In this document: in pieces, positions 16,942 through 25,564 of the stretch
Layout: the number at the start of each line of letters is the position of its first letter
Position numbering within the stretch: the stretch's first letter is position 1
From: B33-G16 sp964611035
Lineage (GTDB): Bacteria; Desulfobacterota; DSM-4660; Desulfatiglandales; B25-G16
Assembly: GCA_964611035.1 (NCBI GenBank)
Contig: CAZSWT010000005.1
Span: forward strand, 1 to 64,000
Direction of reading: 5' to 3'
DNA length: 64,000 nt
The notes under the pieces: model-generated
The model's input: only the letters and a program-made list of their open reading frames with translations
What the model was told of the DNA's origin: nothing
The model's database searches: none
Translations under genes and position numbers: made by a program

Positions 16942-17337
16942 ACGGCCATGACACTCCTTTGAAGGCAGAGATTGGGACTGGCCTTGATATTGGACAAAAA
17001 TGGAGAAGCTGGGCGAGTATTTTTTTAACTGTTTCCATCCTTTTTTCGAGAGGGTTGAGGGGTATGAGCAAGTGCGGATCCCGGCTCTAGAAATTTGGTC
17101 TCTCTATTCTAACTTTTAGTACATAGTGAAGGTTTGAAACCTTTGATTTTATGTGCAACAGGTTAATGGTCATTTGTGGTTTTCACTGTAGATTACAAAA
17201 AAAGTGCAAGCAGGAGAAGAAAGATGTATACTTAGATAATCTTCAATGAGATAGGGGAAATGGAAAGGTGCCCGCGGGTCTTAGAGGAAATGTAAAAAAG
17301 AAAAGCAACGAACAAGGCGAGGTAAAGAGACGGGAGC
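16942..17337. other. Spacer before the slp genes
   Basis: The first part carries repeat block 1 (16981-17010) followed by diverged block 2 (17018-17050). Nothing else is recognisable up to the cgggag ribosome-binding site of the next gene. Confidence 0.45.
16981..17050 (+). repeat. Dispersed repeat blocks 1 and 2, copy C
   Basis: Block 1 appears as gccttgatattggacaaaaa then tggagaag, and block 2 as tttccatccttttttcgag. The order is opposite to copy B. It begins 39 bases after the stop codon of the repeat protein gene. Confidence 0.55.
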
Positions 17338-17853
17338 ATGAACGCAAAGAGATATAGAACACTTCTGGTATGCATTACGGCGTTAACCGCTTTTGTGATG
17401 ACAGGCTGTGCCCAAGTGATTTCTCAAAAGGCGTTAAATGAAGTTGATCAAAGCCTCCGTTTTGAACAGCTATTGGAAAACCCAGAGGCCTATCAAGGAA
17501 AAATCGTGCTTCTGGGAGGTGACATCATCGAGACCCAGAACTTTCCTGATAAGACACTGATTGTTATACTCCAGCATTCCCTGGACTTTCGAAAGAAGCC
17601 AGTCACAGAAGATTTGTCAAAGGGAAGATTTATAGTTTCTGTACCAGGCTTCCTTGACCCGGCCATCTACCGCCCTAAGAGGAAAATTACTGTCGTGGGT
17701 TCGGTGGTGGGAAAACAGGTGCGTCCATTGGGTAAGATAGAGTATGCCTATCCTATCATCGCCAAAAGAGAGCTCCATATCTGGCCATCGGAAGAATCCT
17801 TCGGCACTGAACCAAGGGTGCATTTTGGTGTAGGGATAGGAATAGGCTTTTAA
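17338..17853 (+). CDS. Slp/YeaY family outer membrane lipoprotein (paralogue 1)
   Basis: This 171-residue lipoprotein has a signal peptide ending in the lipobox VMTGC and mature N-terminus CAQVISQKAL. The family signature is clear: ENPEAYQGKIVLLGGDIIET, a GRFIVSVPGFLDPAIY segment and KITVVGSVVGKQVRPLGKIE, as in Slp (starvation-inducible lipoprotein) and YeaY. The family binds no known ligand; in enterobacteria Slp is induced by starvation and acid. Its 3-prime neighbour starts 14 bases after its stop and is a paralogue, so they form a two-gene unit that arose by tandem duplication. Confidence 0.85.
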   Translation: MNAKRYRTLLVCITALTAFVMTGCAQVISQKALNEVDQSLRFEQLLENPEAYQGKIVLLGGDIIETQNFPDKTLIVILQHSLDFRKKPVTEDLSKGRFIVSVPGFLDPAIYRPKRKITVVGSVVGKQVRPLGKIEYAYPIIAKRELHIWPSEESFGTEPRVHFGVGIGIGF

Positions 17854-17867
17854 GGTTCAGTGGAGGG

Positions 17868-18407
17868 ATGAAAAAGAGACTTCTCATCATTATAATGGTC
17901 TTGGTCTGTTTGTCTGGCTGTGCCCATGTCATCTCAAAAGACATCCTAAAAAAGGTAAACACAGAGATTACCTTTGCTGAATTAAGAAAGGCTCCTCAGG
18001 CTTATCAGGGAAAGGTAGTCCTTTTGGGAGGAGTTATAGTCAAAACTGTGAACAAAAAGGATGGAACGCTACTGGAAGTCTATCAGACAGAGATAAACCG
18101 TGACGGCAGACCCATACACCTGGATGTGTCCGGAGGGCGCTTCCTGGCTCATTATAAGGGATTTTTGGACAGCGAGATCTACTGCAGGGGGCGACAGGTG
18201 ACCATCGCAGGGATTGTGAAGGGTGAACAGATCATGAGATTAGGGGAGCTCAACTACTACTATCCCTATCTCATAATCAAGGATATTTACCTCTGGACGA
18301 AAGAGCAGCCCTTTAAGTATGAACCATACCCTTGGGGACTTTGGGATCCCTGGTGGTGGCATCCATGGTATCCCTGGTACGATCCATACTGGTGCTACTA
18401 TCATTAA
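17868..18407 (+). CDS. Slp/YeaY family outer membrane lipoprotein (paralogue 2)
   Basis: This is the second member of the Slp pair, 179 residues. The signal peptide ends in the lipobox CLSGC. The Slp core is present: RKAPQAYQGKVVLLGGVIVK, GGRFLAHYKGFLDSEIY and VTIAGIVKGEQIMRLGELN. It differs from paralogue 1 in a C-terminal tail of about 25 residues made almost entirely of Trp, Tyr, Pro, His and Asp (for example WDPWWWHPWYPWYDPYW). Such aromatic tails occur in some Slp relatives and may contact membrane or metal, but that is speculation. ATG at 17868 follows ggaggg. Confidence 0.85.
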   Translation: MKKRLLIIIMVLVCLSGCAHVISKDILKKVNTEITFAELRKAPQAYQGKVVLLGGVIVKTVNKKDGTLLEVYQTEINRDGRPIHLDVSGGRFLAHYKGFLDSEIYCRGRQVTIAGIVKGEQIMRLGELNYYYPYLIIKDIYLWTKEQPFKYEPYPWGLWDPWWWHPWYPWYDPYWCYYH

Positions 18408-18422
18408 AGTACATCGGGCTCT

Positions 18423-18454
18423 GCCTTGACGTTGGACAAAATTGGAGAAGGCGG
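18423..18454 (+). repeat. Dispersed repeat block 1, copy D
   Basis: The block gccttgacgttggacaaaat then tggagaaggcgg lies 16 bases after the second slp stop. It is the fourth copy in 5.5 kb and again sits immediately downstream of a gene. Confidence 0.6.
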
Positions 18455-18487
18455 TTGATGAATTCAAGCACCTAATTTGCAGATAAC

Positions 18488-19612
18488 CTATTCTAATTTA
18501 GGCGAAATGATAATTTCCACCCGCCTGTTTTGAGCACGTCCTTCGCTCGTTTTGTTGCTAACAATGGGCTCATAGAAGGAACGGCCTACTGCTTCCAGGT
18601 TCCTGGGATCAAGGTGAACATTTTTTTGGAAATAACGAATCACTGCTGAAGAACGAGCAGCAGAAAGCTCCCAATTTGACGGGAACTTATATCGATATTG
18701 TGGCATAATGGGGATATTATCAGTATGTCCAACAATTCGGATCTGTTTCCCTTGAACATTTCTCAAGATTTCCCCAACCTTTTGTAAAATCTTTTCCCCT
18801 TCCGAAGTAATGATTGCCTTACCAAATTCGAATAGGATTCGATCCACAAAAGTGACAGAAATTTGATCTTTAAATGCCCTGATGGTTATTTCCTGATTTT
18901 CAATCTGCTTCTTGAGGTCGGAGATAAGAGCTTTATATGTGGATTTTAGCTGGCCCTTTTTGGTCTCTGATAAAACCTTTTGTCCTTTAAGATTTATAAA
19001 TTGACTTTGGAGTTCTTGGATTTCGTTGTGCCCTTTTGCAACTTCTTCCTCAAGATAGCGGATATGTGATTGAGAGCCTTGAAGCCTTTCCTGAAGATCT
19101 GTCAAAGTCGCATCCTTGGCCTTCCTTTCTTCTTCAAGGTTTCTTTCTAATGTGTGAATATTTTCTTTTAATTCAGAAAGTCTTTGATCCTTCATTTTTA
19201 TCGTATTCTCAAGCTCAGAGATATGCTCTTTAGCGCTTTTTAGTTCCATTAACTGTTTGGCATTCTTTCGGGCTTGATCTTGAAGCGAAGAAATTTCCTT
19301 ATTCAATTGAGTGATTTTTTCCTTTAATTCAGAAAGCCTTTCATCCTTCATTTTTATCGAATTTTCAAGCTTAGAGATATGCCCTTGAGTGCTTTCCAGT
19401 TCCGTTAATTCTTTCGCATTCTTGCGGATTTGATCTTGAAGGGCAGAAGTTTCTTGATTCAATTGAGTGATTTTTTCATTTAAGTCAGATAAGCTTTTCT
19501 CACTTATTAGAAGAGCATCTTTGGTATCAAGATGCCTCTGATAGAGGATTAATCCAGAGATGATGGCTGCAGCCAATACCATTGACAAGACTATAATAGC
19601 AATATTTCTCAT
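18488..19612 (-). CDS. OmpA/MotB-domain protein with long duplicated coiled coil
   Basis: This 374-residue protein has a single N-terminal membrane anchor (IAIIVLSMVLAAAIISGLIL), a long coiled coil (about 35-240) and a C-terminal OmpA peptidoglycan-binding domain: FVDRILFEFGKAIITSEGEK, RIVGHTDNIPI, LSAARSSAVIRYF and RRVEIIIS. The coiled coil contains an internal duplication of about 55 residues, seen in the repeat of KITQLN, LQDQ, RKNAK and IKMKD. The topology resembles a MotB-like or cell-wall-anchored stalk, but no motor or transporter partner is adjacent. It is convergent with the slp genes. The ATG at 19612 is preceded by ggagg on the minus strand. Confidence 0.83.
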   Translation of the reverse strand: MRNIAIIVLSMVLAAAIISGLILYQRHLDTKDALLISEKSLSDLNEKITQLNQETSALQDQIRKNAKELTELESTQGHISKLENSIKMKDERLSELKEKITQLNKEISSLQDQARKNAKQLMELKSAKEHISELENTIKMKDQRLSELKENIHTLERNLEEERKAKDATLTDLQERLQGSQSHIRYLEEEVAKGHNEIQELQSQFINLKGQKVLSETKKGQLKSTYKALISDLKKQIENQEITIRAFKDQISVTFVDRILFEFGKAIITSEGEKILQKVGEILRNVQGKQIRIVGHTDNIPIMPQYRYKFPSNWELSAARSSAVIRYFQKNVHLDPRNLEAVGRSFYEPIVSNKTSEGRAQNRRVEIIISPKLE

Positions 19613-20295
19613 TTTTCTCCTCCGATTATCTAAAAATCTGATAGTATTAAAAAAATGTTGCCAAGGGTAAGATCAATTAAATCACAACCTCTTTTTAATA
19701 AAAAAAGATAATGGTAAGGGAAGAAATCTTGATTAAATAGATTATTATTATACCACACCAATTTGGTTTGGCAATAGCGAAAGGCAACTTTAATGAAATA
19801 AGCTAAAGATTAAAATAGGGGATAGAAAAAGTGTTCTAAAACATCTTGACAAGAATATACCAAAGACAAATTCTACGGACATAATGCTAATTTTCCCAGG
19901 TATGAGTGTATTTATAAAATGTTAAGTAGATTCGTGAGTCAGATTAATTTTGAATCATATTATTAAAAGGGTCTTTAAATTATTCTTGACAAACTAACCT
20001 CCACTGATCAGAGTTGTGAGGAAAGCAGAACCTGATTGGTGGGTGCCTATGAGGGCGTTCAAAGTTTTTAGATAAACGCCCGCCAAAATTCACCATGAGC
20101 GCCTCAACTGATATACCGGATTTTTATCCTTGGTGGGAGGAACCCAAAGTGTAGACATTGCTGTGTTTCATAGCCTATTATTCGCAAACCGCCGCAGGAA
20201 GGATCCTACAAGTGTGTAAAAAGAATTAACAATGTCAATACTTCGTGTGAGCTTCAATAAGTCTGTTTTTATGAATACTTCTTAGGTGGGTGCTT
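19613..20295. other. Long spacer between divergent genes
   Basis: No gene is supported in about 680 bases. The only recognisable element is the diverged repeat at 19877-19970. Promoters for both flanking genes should lie here, but no hexamer pair stands out. Confidence 0.45.
19877..19970 (+). repeat. Diverged dispersed repeat, second copy
   Basis: The segment opening ggacataatgctaattttc and passing tgtatttataaaatgttaag to ttttgaatcatattattaa aligns with 14635-14735. Confidence 0.55.
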
Positions 20296-20886
20296 ATGGG
20301 AGCAAGAAAAAACTGGGTCTTGAAGGCTACAAAAACTACGAGTAGGATTTTACTGTCCCCATTCTTTCGCTTGGAAACAGAAGGAACGGAAAATCTACCT
20401 CAAAAGAGCGCCTTCATTCTTTTACCAAAACACCAGCGGTGGGTGGATATTCCCCTGTTAAGCCTTGCAACACCAAGACCTCTTTATTATGTAGCCAAAT
20501 ATGATTTATTTAAGAACCCTCTCAGCAACTGGTTTATAAGATCTCTTGGTGGCATTCCTTTAAACCGGCAGCGTCCTATGGAGAGCAGACAATCTCTGAA
20601 ATCTATGATTAAATATTTAATAAAAAGTGAGGGAGTTGTAGTTTTTCCTGAAGGCACCTACTATAGAAATAAAATAGGTCCTGCACATGCAGGAATTGTG
20701 AGGTTCGTTCTTTCTCGTTTCTCCATCCCTTTTATTCCTGTGGGGATGAATTATTCGGGAAAAGGGATCCGGATTTTGGTTCGGATCAATTTCGGTAAGG
20801 CCATTTATGCAGATCCATCAGTGCCTGCAAGCTCATTTCTTAATAATGTGATGAAAGAGATCGCAGGGCTTTCAGGATTGTGTTAA
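20296..20886 (+). CDS. Lysophospholipid / 1-acyl-glycerol-3-phosphate acyltransferase (PlsC-like)
   Basis: This protein of 196 residues carries the PlsC motifs: KHQRWVDIP for the catalytic HxxxxD, GGIPLNRQRPME as the acceptor-binding block, FPEGTYYRN for the FPEGT motif and FIPVGMNY. It should acylate a glycerophosphate or lysophospholipid at the inner membrane. It is slightly short for a PlsC, so a specialised acyltransferase is possible. The start at ATG 20296 is preferred because ttaggtgg lies just upstream; a GTG at 20290 would overlap that site. Its last 15 bases overlap the 3-prime end of the convergent MFS gene. Confidence 0.83.
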   Translation: MGARKNWVLKATKTTSRILLSPFFRLETEGTENLPQKSAFILLPKHQRWVDIPLLSLATPRPLYYVAKYDLFKNPLSNWFIRSLGGIPLNRQRPMESRQSLKSMIKYLIKSEGVVVFPEGTYYRNKIGPAHAGIVRFVLSRFSIPFIPVGMNYSGKGIRILVRINFGKAIYADPSVPASSFLNNVMKEIAGLSGLC

Positions 20887-22128
20887 TCCTTCCGCTCCTT
20901 TTTCTTTAACAAAAAAACCCAGAATAGCTACAGTAACAAGAGCCATAGCTCCACCAAAAAGGAACGGAGCACTTGGAAGAAGGGAAAAGAGGATTCCAGC
21001 GATAATGCTCGCAGGGAGCAAACCGACCCCAACAATAGTGTGGTAAAATCCAAGGGCAGTTGCCTTTGAATCTTCTGGAGCTATATCTGAGACAAAGGCC
21101 TTTTCTATTCCTTCTGTCATTGCGTAATAGATTCCATACACAGGCCAAAAAAACCACAAAAGGAAATTAGTCTTTTGGCTTATAAAACCGAAAGCGATGT
21201 ATACAACTGCATAGAGCCCATAGCCTGCTATGAGCAAGTTTTTTCGACCAATTCTGTCAGAAAGAGAACCGAATGCAGTGGAGAGGAGAGAGGTGGAAAG
21301 ATTAAAGACAAGATACATGAGCACCACTGTAGAAAGAGCATACCCGAGATTCATGCTACGAAGCAGCAAAAATTGGTTTGAAGAGTTTCCAAGGGTAAAT
21401 ATGAGCTGGGCAAGAAAGAAAATCTGAAGATTCTTATCATATTGCCGGATATTAAGATTTGGTTTGGACCTTTGGTTTTTTGCTGTGTAAGCAGTGTGGA
21501 GCTTTTTCTCTTTGATAAAAAACAGAAAGATTACTCCTATTAAGGCAGGAATAATCGAGATCAGAAACAGAGTATAGAAGGAATCCAGATCTTTGAGAGT
21601 CTTGGTAATAGGATCTATAAAATGTAGAACAAGAAAGAAGCAGATAAGGGCTCCTATTGTGGCGCCGGCAAAATCCATTCCCCTTTGAAAACCGAATGCT
21701 TTTCCTTGCATTTCCTTTGGAGCAGATTCTGAGATAAGTGCATCCCTGGGGGCTGTGCGAATCCCTTTTCCGACACGGTCAAATAAACGAGCGAGGAGAA
21801 CGAAATACCATCCAAAAAAAGAGAGGAGGAGAAGAAATTTTGCCAGCGCGGATGTACTATAACCTGCAATAGCAGGAATCTTCCTGTTTTGAATTGTATC
21901 AGAATAGTAACCAAAAAAAACTTTAAGTAGGCTGGCTGTGGATTCTGCTATCCCTTCTATAATTCCCAGAATAGGGCCCAGCAGAGTTTTTTTAGAAGCC
22001 ATAATCATGCTCACAAAGGCTTGTAGCAGGGGATAAATCATTTCAGAGGAAATATCTGTAAAAAAGGAAGTAAAACCAGTGAGAACAATATTTCTGGTTA
22101 TGCCCTTTTTCTTTCCAGTGTTCTGCAT
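20872..22128 (-). CDS. Major facilitator superfamily transporter
   Basis: This 418-residue protein has about twelve hydrophobic segments and the MFS cytoplasmic loop motifs: LARLFDRVGKGIRTAPRDAL after segment 4 and FGSLSDRIGRKNLLIAGYGL between segments 8 and 9. The N-terminal LTGFTSFFTDISSEMIYPLL is typical of a subgroup of putative drug or solute exporters. The substrate is unknown. It lies 10 bases downstream of a PadR-type regulator gene and is almost certainly co-transcribed with it, which fits an inducible efflux pump. Its 3-prime end overlaps the acyltransferase gene on the other strand. Confidence 0.87.
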   Translation of the reverse strand: MQNTGKKKGITRNIVLTGFTSFFTDISSEMIYPLLQAFVSMIMASKKTLLGPILGIIEGIAESTASLLKVFFGYYSDTIQNRKIPAIAGYSTSALAKFLLLLSFFGWYFVLLARLFDRVGKGIRTAPRDALISESAPKEMQGKAFGFQRGMDFAGATIGALICFFLVLHFIDPITKTLKDLDSFYTLFLISIIPALIGVIFLFFIKEKKLHTAYTAKNQRSKPNLNIRQYDKNLQIFFLAQLIFTLGNSSNQFLLLRSMNLGYALSTVVLMYLVFNLSTSLLSTAFGSLSDRIGRKNLLIAGYGLYAVVYIAFGFISQKTNFLLWFFWPVYGIYYAMTEGIEKAFVSDIAPEDSKATALGFYHTIVGVGLLPASIIAGILFSLLPSAPFLFGGAMALVTVAILGFFVKEKGAEGLTQS

Positions 22129-22138
22129 AGTCTATTCC

Positions 22139-22450
22139 TTATTTTTCAAATAGTTCGCTAAATAGCTCTCGTGCTTTTTCTCTGGAAAACTCCAAAATTT
22201 TTTCCCCTTGAGGAGTGATTGAATAATATTTTCGGATTTTCCCATTAACATTTATTTTTTCTGAATGTAAATATCCCTGTTTTTCCAGTTTATGAAATAC
22301 AGGATAGAGCGTGCCGAAAGAGATATCATATCCGTGACGAAGGAGTTCCTCACGAAATTCCTTTCCAAATATCTTTTCTTTGCTGGCATGATATAAGATA
22401 TGAATCTTGATAAATCCCAGAAATATATCCCTTAACAATTCCGTGTTCAT
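22139..22450 (-). CDS. PadR family transcriptional regulator
   Basis: This 103-residue winged-helix protein has the PadR N-terminal domain: ILYHASKEKIFGKEFREELL, the recognition part HGYDISFGTLYPVFHKLEKQ and the wing KYYSITPQGEKILEF. It is the short form without the C-terminal Vir-type extension, so it probably dimerises through its terminal helix. It precedes the MFS gene by 10 bases. PadR repressors typically control an adjacent efflux gene and respond to a toxic ligand, which is the likely arrangement here. A dyad-rich AT tract just upstream (22466-22514) is a candidate operator. Confidence 0.88.
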   Translation of the reverse strand: MNTELLRDIFLGFIKIHILYHASKEKIFGKEFREELLRHGYDISFGTLYPVFHKLEKQGYLHSEKINVNGKIRKYYSITPQGEKILEFSREKARELFSELFEK

Positions 22451-22836
22451 TATTATCCTGAAATAATGTATAATATCATAAATAGATATCTAAATTCGAT
22501 ACTATAATATACATTTTTTCTCCAATGTCTACTATTTATTGAACATTCGCATATTTACCAGCACTTAAAAGAAACTCTGGACACTTTTTATTAATAAGAG
22601 CCTCTTTGATATCAGAGAAAAATGGATATCCTATATCTTTTATGTCCCTCCAAAATGACGGCATCCAAGCAAAAAAATGAGAAATGCTAAAAACAGCAAC
22701 TTTTATTTGATAGAGCCTTATATATGCTTGACCATTCAGAATGCTTTTTCTATACTCCACTTACAAAAAGTGGGACCTGTATTTCACGTTCCAGGAAACA
22801 TAACGCAGTGTTTGCTATAAGCTCATCAGTGATAAT
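22451..22836. other. Spacer upstream of padR and of the transglycosylase gene
   Basis: Apart from the candidate PadR operator at 22466-22514, I see no feature I can support. A 74-codon open frame on the minus strand (22536-22760) lacks recognisable motifs and is not called. Confidence 0.4.
22466..22514. promoter_or_regulatory. Candidate PadR operator / promoter region
   Basis: The left half atgtataatatcat and right half atactataatatacat form an imperfect dyad about 16 bases upstream of the padR start. PadR proteins commonly bind ATGT-n-ACAT type dyads over their own promoters. The assignment rests on symmetry and position only. Confidence 0.4.
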
Positions 22837-24978
22837 GTGCTAAACCGATGGAGGAAAGTGGAAATTCATCCTAAGTCTAGTATTAGGATATTCATTATAA
22901 TGATCATACCGCTTTTTTGCGGTAGTTGTAGCACTGATATGTTTCACCTCAAACCTGAGAAACAACCACTCTCAGAGAAGGATGTCGTAGAAGAGCCCTT
23001 TTCCAAACCACCCCCTTCAACATCTGAGCAAAAGCTCGCATCCCTGCCAGGCAATAAACAAGAAGAAAAGATTTCTATTCCTGAAGCGATAGAGGAAGAG
23101 CAAAAAGTTTCTGCTCTGCCTAAGAAGCAGGAAGAGCAAAAGATTGCAGTCCCGCCCAAGGATGAGGAAGAAGAGATTGCAGTAACTGCAAAGAAAGTAG
23201 ACAGGAAAGAGCTCACACTGCTGTCCAAGAACGAGAAAGAAGAAAAGATTGCCATTCCTGAAAAACCTGGGGAGGAGCAAAAAGTCGCTACTCTGTCCAA
23301 GATCGAGGAAAAGCAAAAAACAGTTAGTCCTGTCAAGATCGAGAAGGAGGAATCTTTATCTCCACCCGAAGCCCTTGAAAGCAGTCCCCAGCCACCCGTT
23401 CCGCAAACCACAGAAAAAACCAGCCAGGAAATACTTGATTCAGCTCTTGAGTTTTGCCACGCCTCGTATGATTTCTGGCAACAGGGAGACTTGCCTAATG
23501 CCATCGATGCCCTTGATCAGGCCTATTCTCTCATACTAAAAGTCAATAATGAAGATAGCCCGGAGATTTTACAACAAAGGGAAGATTTGCGCTATACTAT
23601 ATCAAAGCGGATTATGGAGGTTTACTCTTCAAGGTTCACGGTGGTTAATGGACATAACAAGGTGATTCCTCTTGTGATTAACAGGCATGTGGAAAGGGCG
23701 TTGGTCATGTTTAGAGGCAGGGATAGAAAATTTTTTCTTGATTCCTATCGTCGCTCAGGTAGATATCGCCCTGCCATCATAAGGGCTCTCAAGGAAGCAG
23801 GTCTACCCGAGGAACTTTCATGGCTGCCCCTTATTGAAAGTGGGTTCAAGATTAGAGCACTTTCAAGGTCCAGAGCTCTCGGATTATGGCAGTTTATTGC
23901 CTCAACAGGATATAAATTCGGATTAAAAAGGGACCGTTGGATCGACGAAAGGATGGATCCTGAAAAATCGACCATGGCAGCCATCGCATATCTTAAAGAA
24001 TTGCATCAAATCTTTGGGGACTGGACAACGGCTCTGGCTGCATATAACTGCGGAGAGGGGACGGTATTGAGGTGTATTCGGACACAAAGGATCAGCTATC
24101 TCGACAATTTCTGGGACCTTTATGAAAAACTGCCCAGAGAGACAGCTTTTTATGTCCCCAAGTTTCTGGCTGTCTTACATATTCTGAACGATCCTGAAGC
24201 CCATGGCTTCAGCCTTCCCCCTGTAGAGGAAGAAATTGAAACCGAAGATATTACCATTGACAAGCAGGTTCACCTCAAGACAGTCTCAAAACACCTTGAA
24301 GTGTCGTACAGACTTTTGAAAGACCTCAATCCAGCATTAAGGTACAATTACACCCCCAACAGAGCCTATGTATTGAAAGTGCCCAAAGGCAAGGGGGTAG
24401 TGCTCCTCTCGAAATTAGGCGATATACCAGTTTGGCGCCCTCCTGTTTCTGCTTATGTGAAGCATAGGGTTATAAAAGGTGAGTCTTTGTCTGTTATCGC
24501 ACGCAGATATAGAACAAGTGTCAGGGCAATTATGGCTATGAATGGACTAAAAAGCAGGCGTTTTATAAGAGCTGGCTGGAAACTCAAGATTCCGACTAGA
24601 AGATATGCCTCCTTAAAGAGGATTTCCTTGCCAGCCCCTGGCTTAAAGACAATAGGAAAATCAGCAGAATACGTGGTTCGGAAAGGGGATTCCCTCTGGA
24701 GGATTGCCAATCGGTTTGGAACAACAACCAAGGCTATCCAGTCTGTGAATAAGCTCAATGATACCTATCTACGTATTGGACAGGTTCTCATGATCCCTCA
24801 AGACCTAAGTGTTTTTATGGAAATGAAGACTCAGAGATATATAGTCTTAAAGGGGGATACACCATATATGATTGCTCAGAGACACCGTATGAACCTTTCT
24901 GAATTTCTTAGGATAAACAACCTGGCACCTCGAAGCACTATTTATCCCGGTCAGGCATTGCTTGTTAAGGCAGAGTAA
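22837..24978 (+). CDS. MltD-like lytic transglycosylase lipoprotein with three LysM domains
   Basis: This 713-residue lipoprotein should cleave peptidoglycan between MurNAc and GlcNAc. A lipobox FCGSC ends the signal peptide (near residue 32). Residues 45-195 are a low-complexity linker rich in Glu, Lys and Pro with degenerate repeats such as EEQKV and EEKIAIPE. The SLT domain follows, with LIESGFKIRALSRSRALGLW (catalytic E334), MAAIAYLKELH and LAAYNCGEGTV. Three LysM modules follow at about 540-586, 610-655 and 667-713 (HRVIKGESLSVIARRY, YVVRKGDSLWRIANRF, YIVLKGDTPYMIAQRH). The start is GTG at 22837; GTG at 22858, just after ggagg, is an alternative. The long linker may span the periplasm. 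Confidence 0.88.
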   Translation: MLNRWRKVEIHPKSSIRIFIIMIIPLFCGSCSTDMFHLKPEKQPLSEKDVVEEPFSKPPPSTSEQKLASLPGNKQEEKISIPEAIEEEQKVSALPKKQEEQKIAVPPKDEEEEIAVTAKKVDRKELTLLSKNEKEEKIAIPEKPGEEQKVATLSKIEEKQKTVSPVKIEKEESLSPPEALESSPQPPVPQTTEKTSQEILDSALEFCHASYDFWQQGDLPNAIDALDQAYSLILKVNNEDSPEILQQREDLRYTISKRIMEVYSSRFTVVNGHNKVIPLVINRHVERALVMFRGRDRKFFLDSYRRSGRYRPAIIRALKEAGLPEELSWLPLIESGFKIRALSRSRALGLWQFIASTGYKFGLKRDRWIDERMDPEKSTMAAIAYLKELHQIFGDWTTALAAYNCGEGTVLRCIRTQRISYLDNFWDLYEKLPRETAFYVPKFLAVLHILNDPEAHGFSLPPVEEEIETEDITIDKQVHLKTVSKHLEVSYRLLKDLNPALRYNYTPNRAYVLKVPKGKGVVLLSKLGDIPVWRPPVSAYVKHRVIKGESLSVIARRYRTSVRAIMAMNGLKSRRFIRAGWKLKIPTRRYASLKRISLPAPGLKTIGKSAEYVVRKGDSLWRIANRFGTTTKAIQSVNKLNDTYLRIGQVLMIPQDLSVFMEMKTQRYIVLKGDTPYMIAQRHRMNLSEFLRINNLAPRSTIYPGQALLVKAE

Positions 24979-25226
24979 ACATCCTTCCCATATATAGGCA
25001 TCCTTCATTTAAATACAGCAATTCAAATATTTTTCAGGACCATGATTGTTAATAGGCGAGAGAGATCAACTCGAAACTTTTCGGATTTAATAGTATAGAA
25101 GAGGTGTTGTGTGAAGGGTAAGAGAGCCTTGTAGAAGGTGTAGACCTTGATCTTCGAATCTTTTTTGGCTATATTTTCATTACGTAAAAGAAATTTTTAT
25201 CAAAATAATCCTTAGTCGAGGACACC

Positions 25227-25535
25227 ATGAGAATTATATTTACAAGTTTAGTTATAATCGTTACTTTGCTAATAGCAACACCTACAATACCAGCAGATTC
25301 AGGAATTGGACGTTATACAGCGATACTTATTGGAGGACAGGAAGGAAGAAGTTCAGTTGTATTTATCCTGGATACAAAAGAAGGACATGTCTGGACGTGG
25401 GGGTTGGCTGTTGTGAGCATGAAGAAGATTGTGGAACGAATAACGTATAAAGGACGAGTTCGGCCTGGCAAAAAGATGGGCGAGATTATCGAAGAAATAA
25501 TAACAACCAGCATTGAAGACAAGAGAAAAGAATAA
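25227..25535 (+). CDS. Small secreted protein of unknown function
   Basis: This 102-residue product starts with a signal peptide (IIFTSLVIIVTLLIATPTIPA). The mature part contains GRYTAILIGGQEGRSSVVFI, then LDTKEGHVWTW, an arrangement often seen in small periplasmic proteins of unknown function, and ends in a charged helix. ATG at 25227 follows cgagg. It is followed after 30 bases by a glycosyltransferase gene on the same strand, but no functional link is evident. Confidence 0.55.
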   Translation: MRIIFTSLVIIVTLLIATPTIPADSGIGRYTAILIGGQEGRSSVVFILDTKEGHVWTWGLAVVSMKKIVERITYKGRVRPGKKMGEIIEEIITTSIEDKRKE

Positions 25536-25564
25536 AATGGCGATGATAGAAAGGAAAATCGAAT

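Noticed and set aside
22536..22760. 74-codon open frame on the minus strand
   Set aside because: No recognisable motif, no clear ribosome-binding site and no supporting context; possibly a chance frame.
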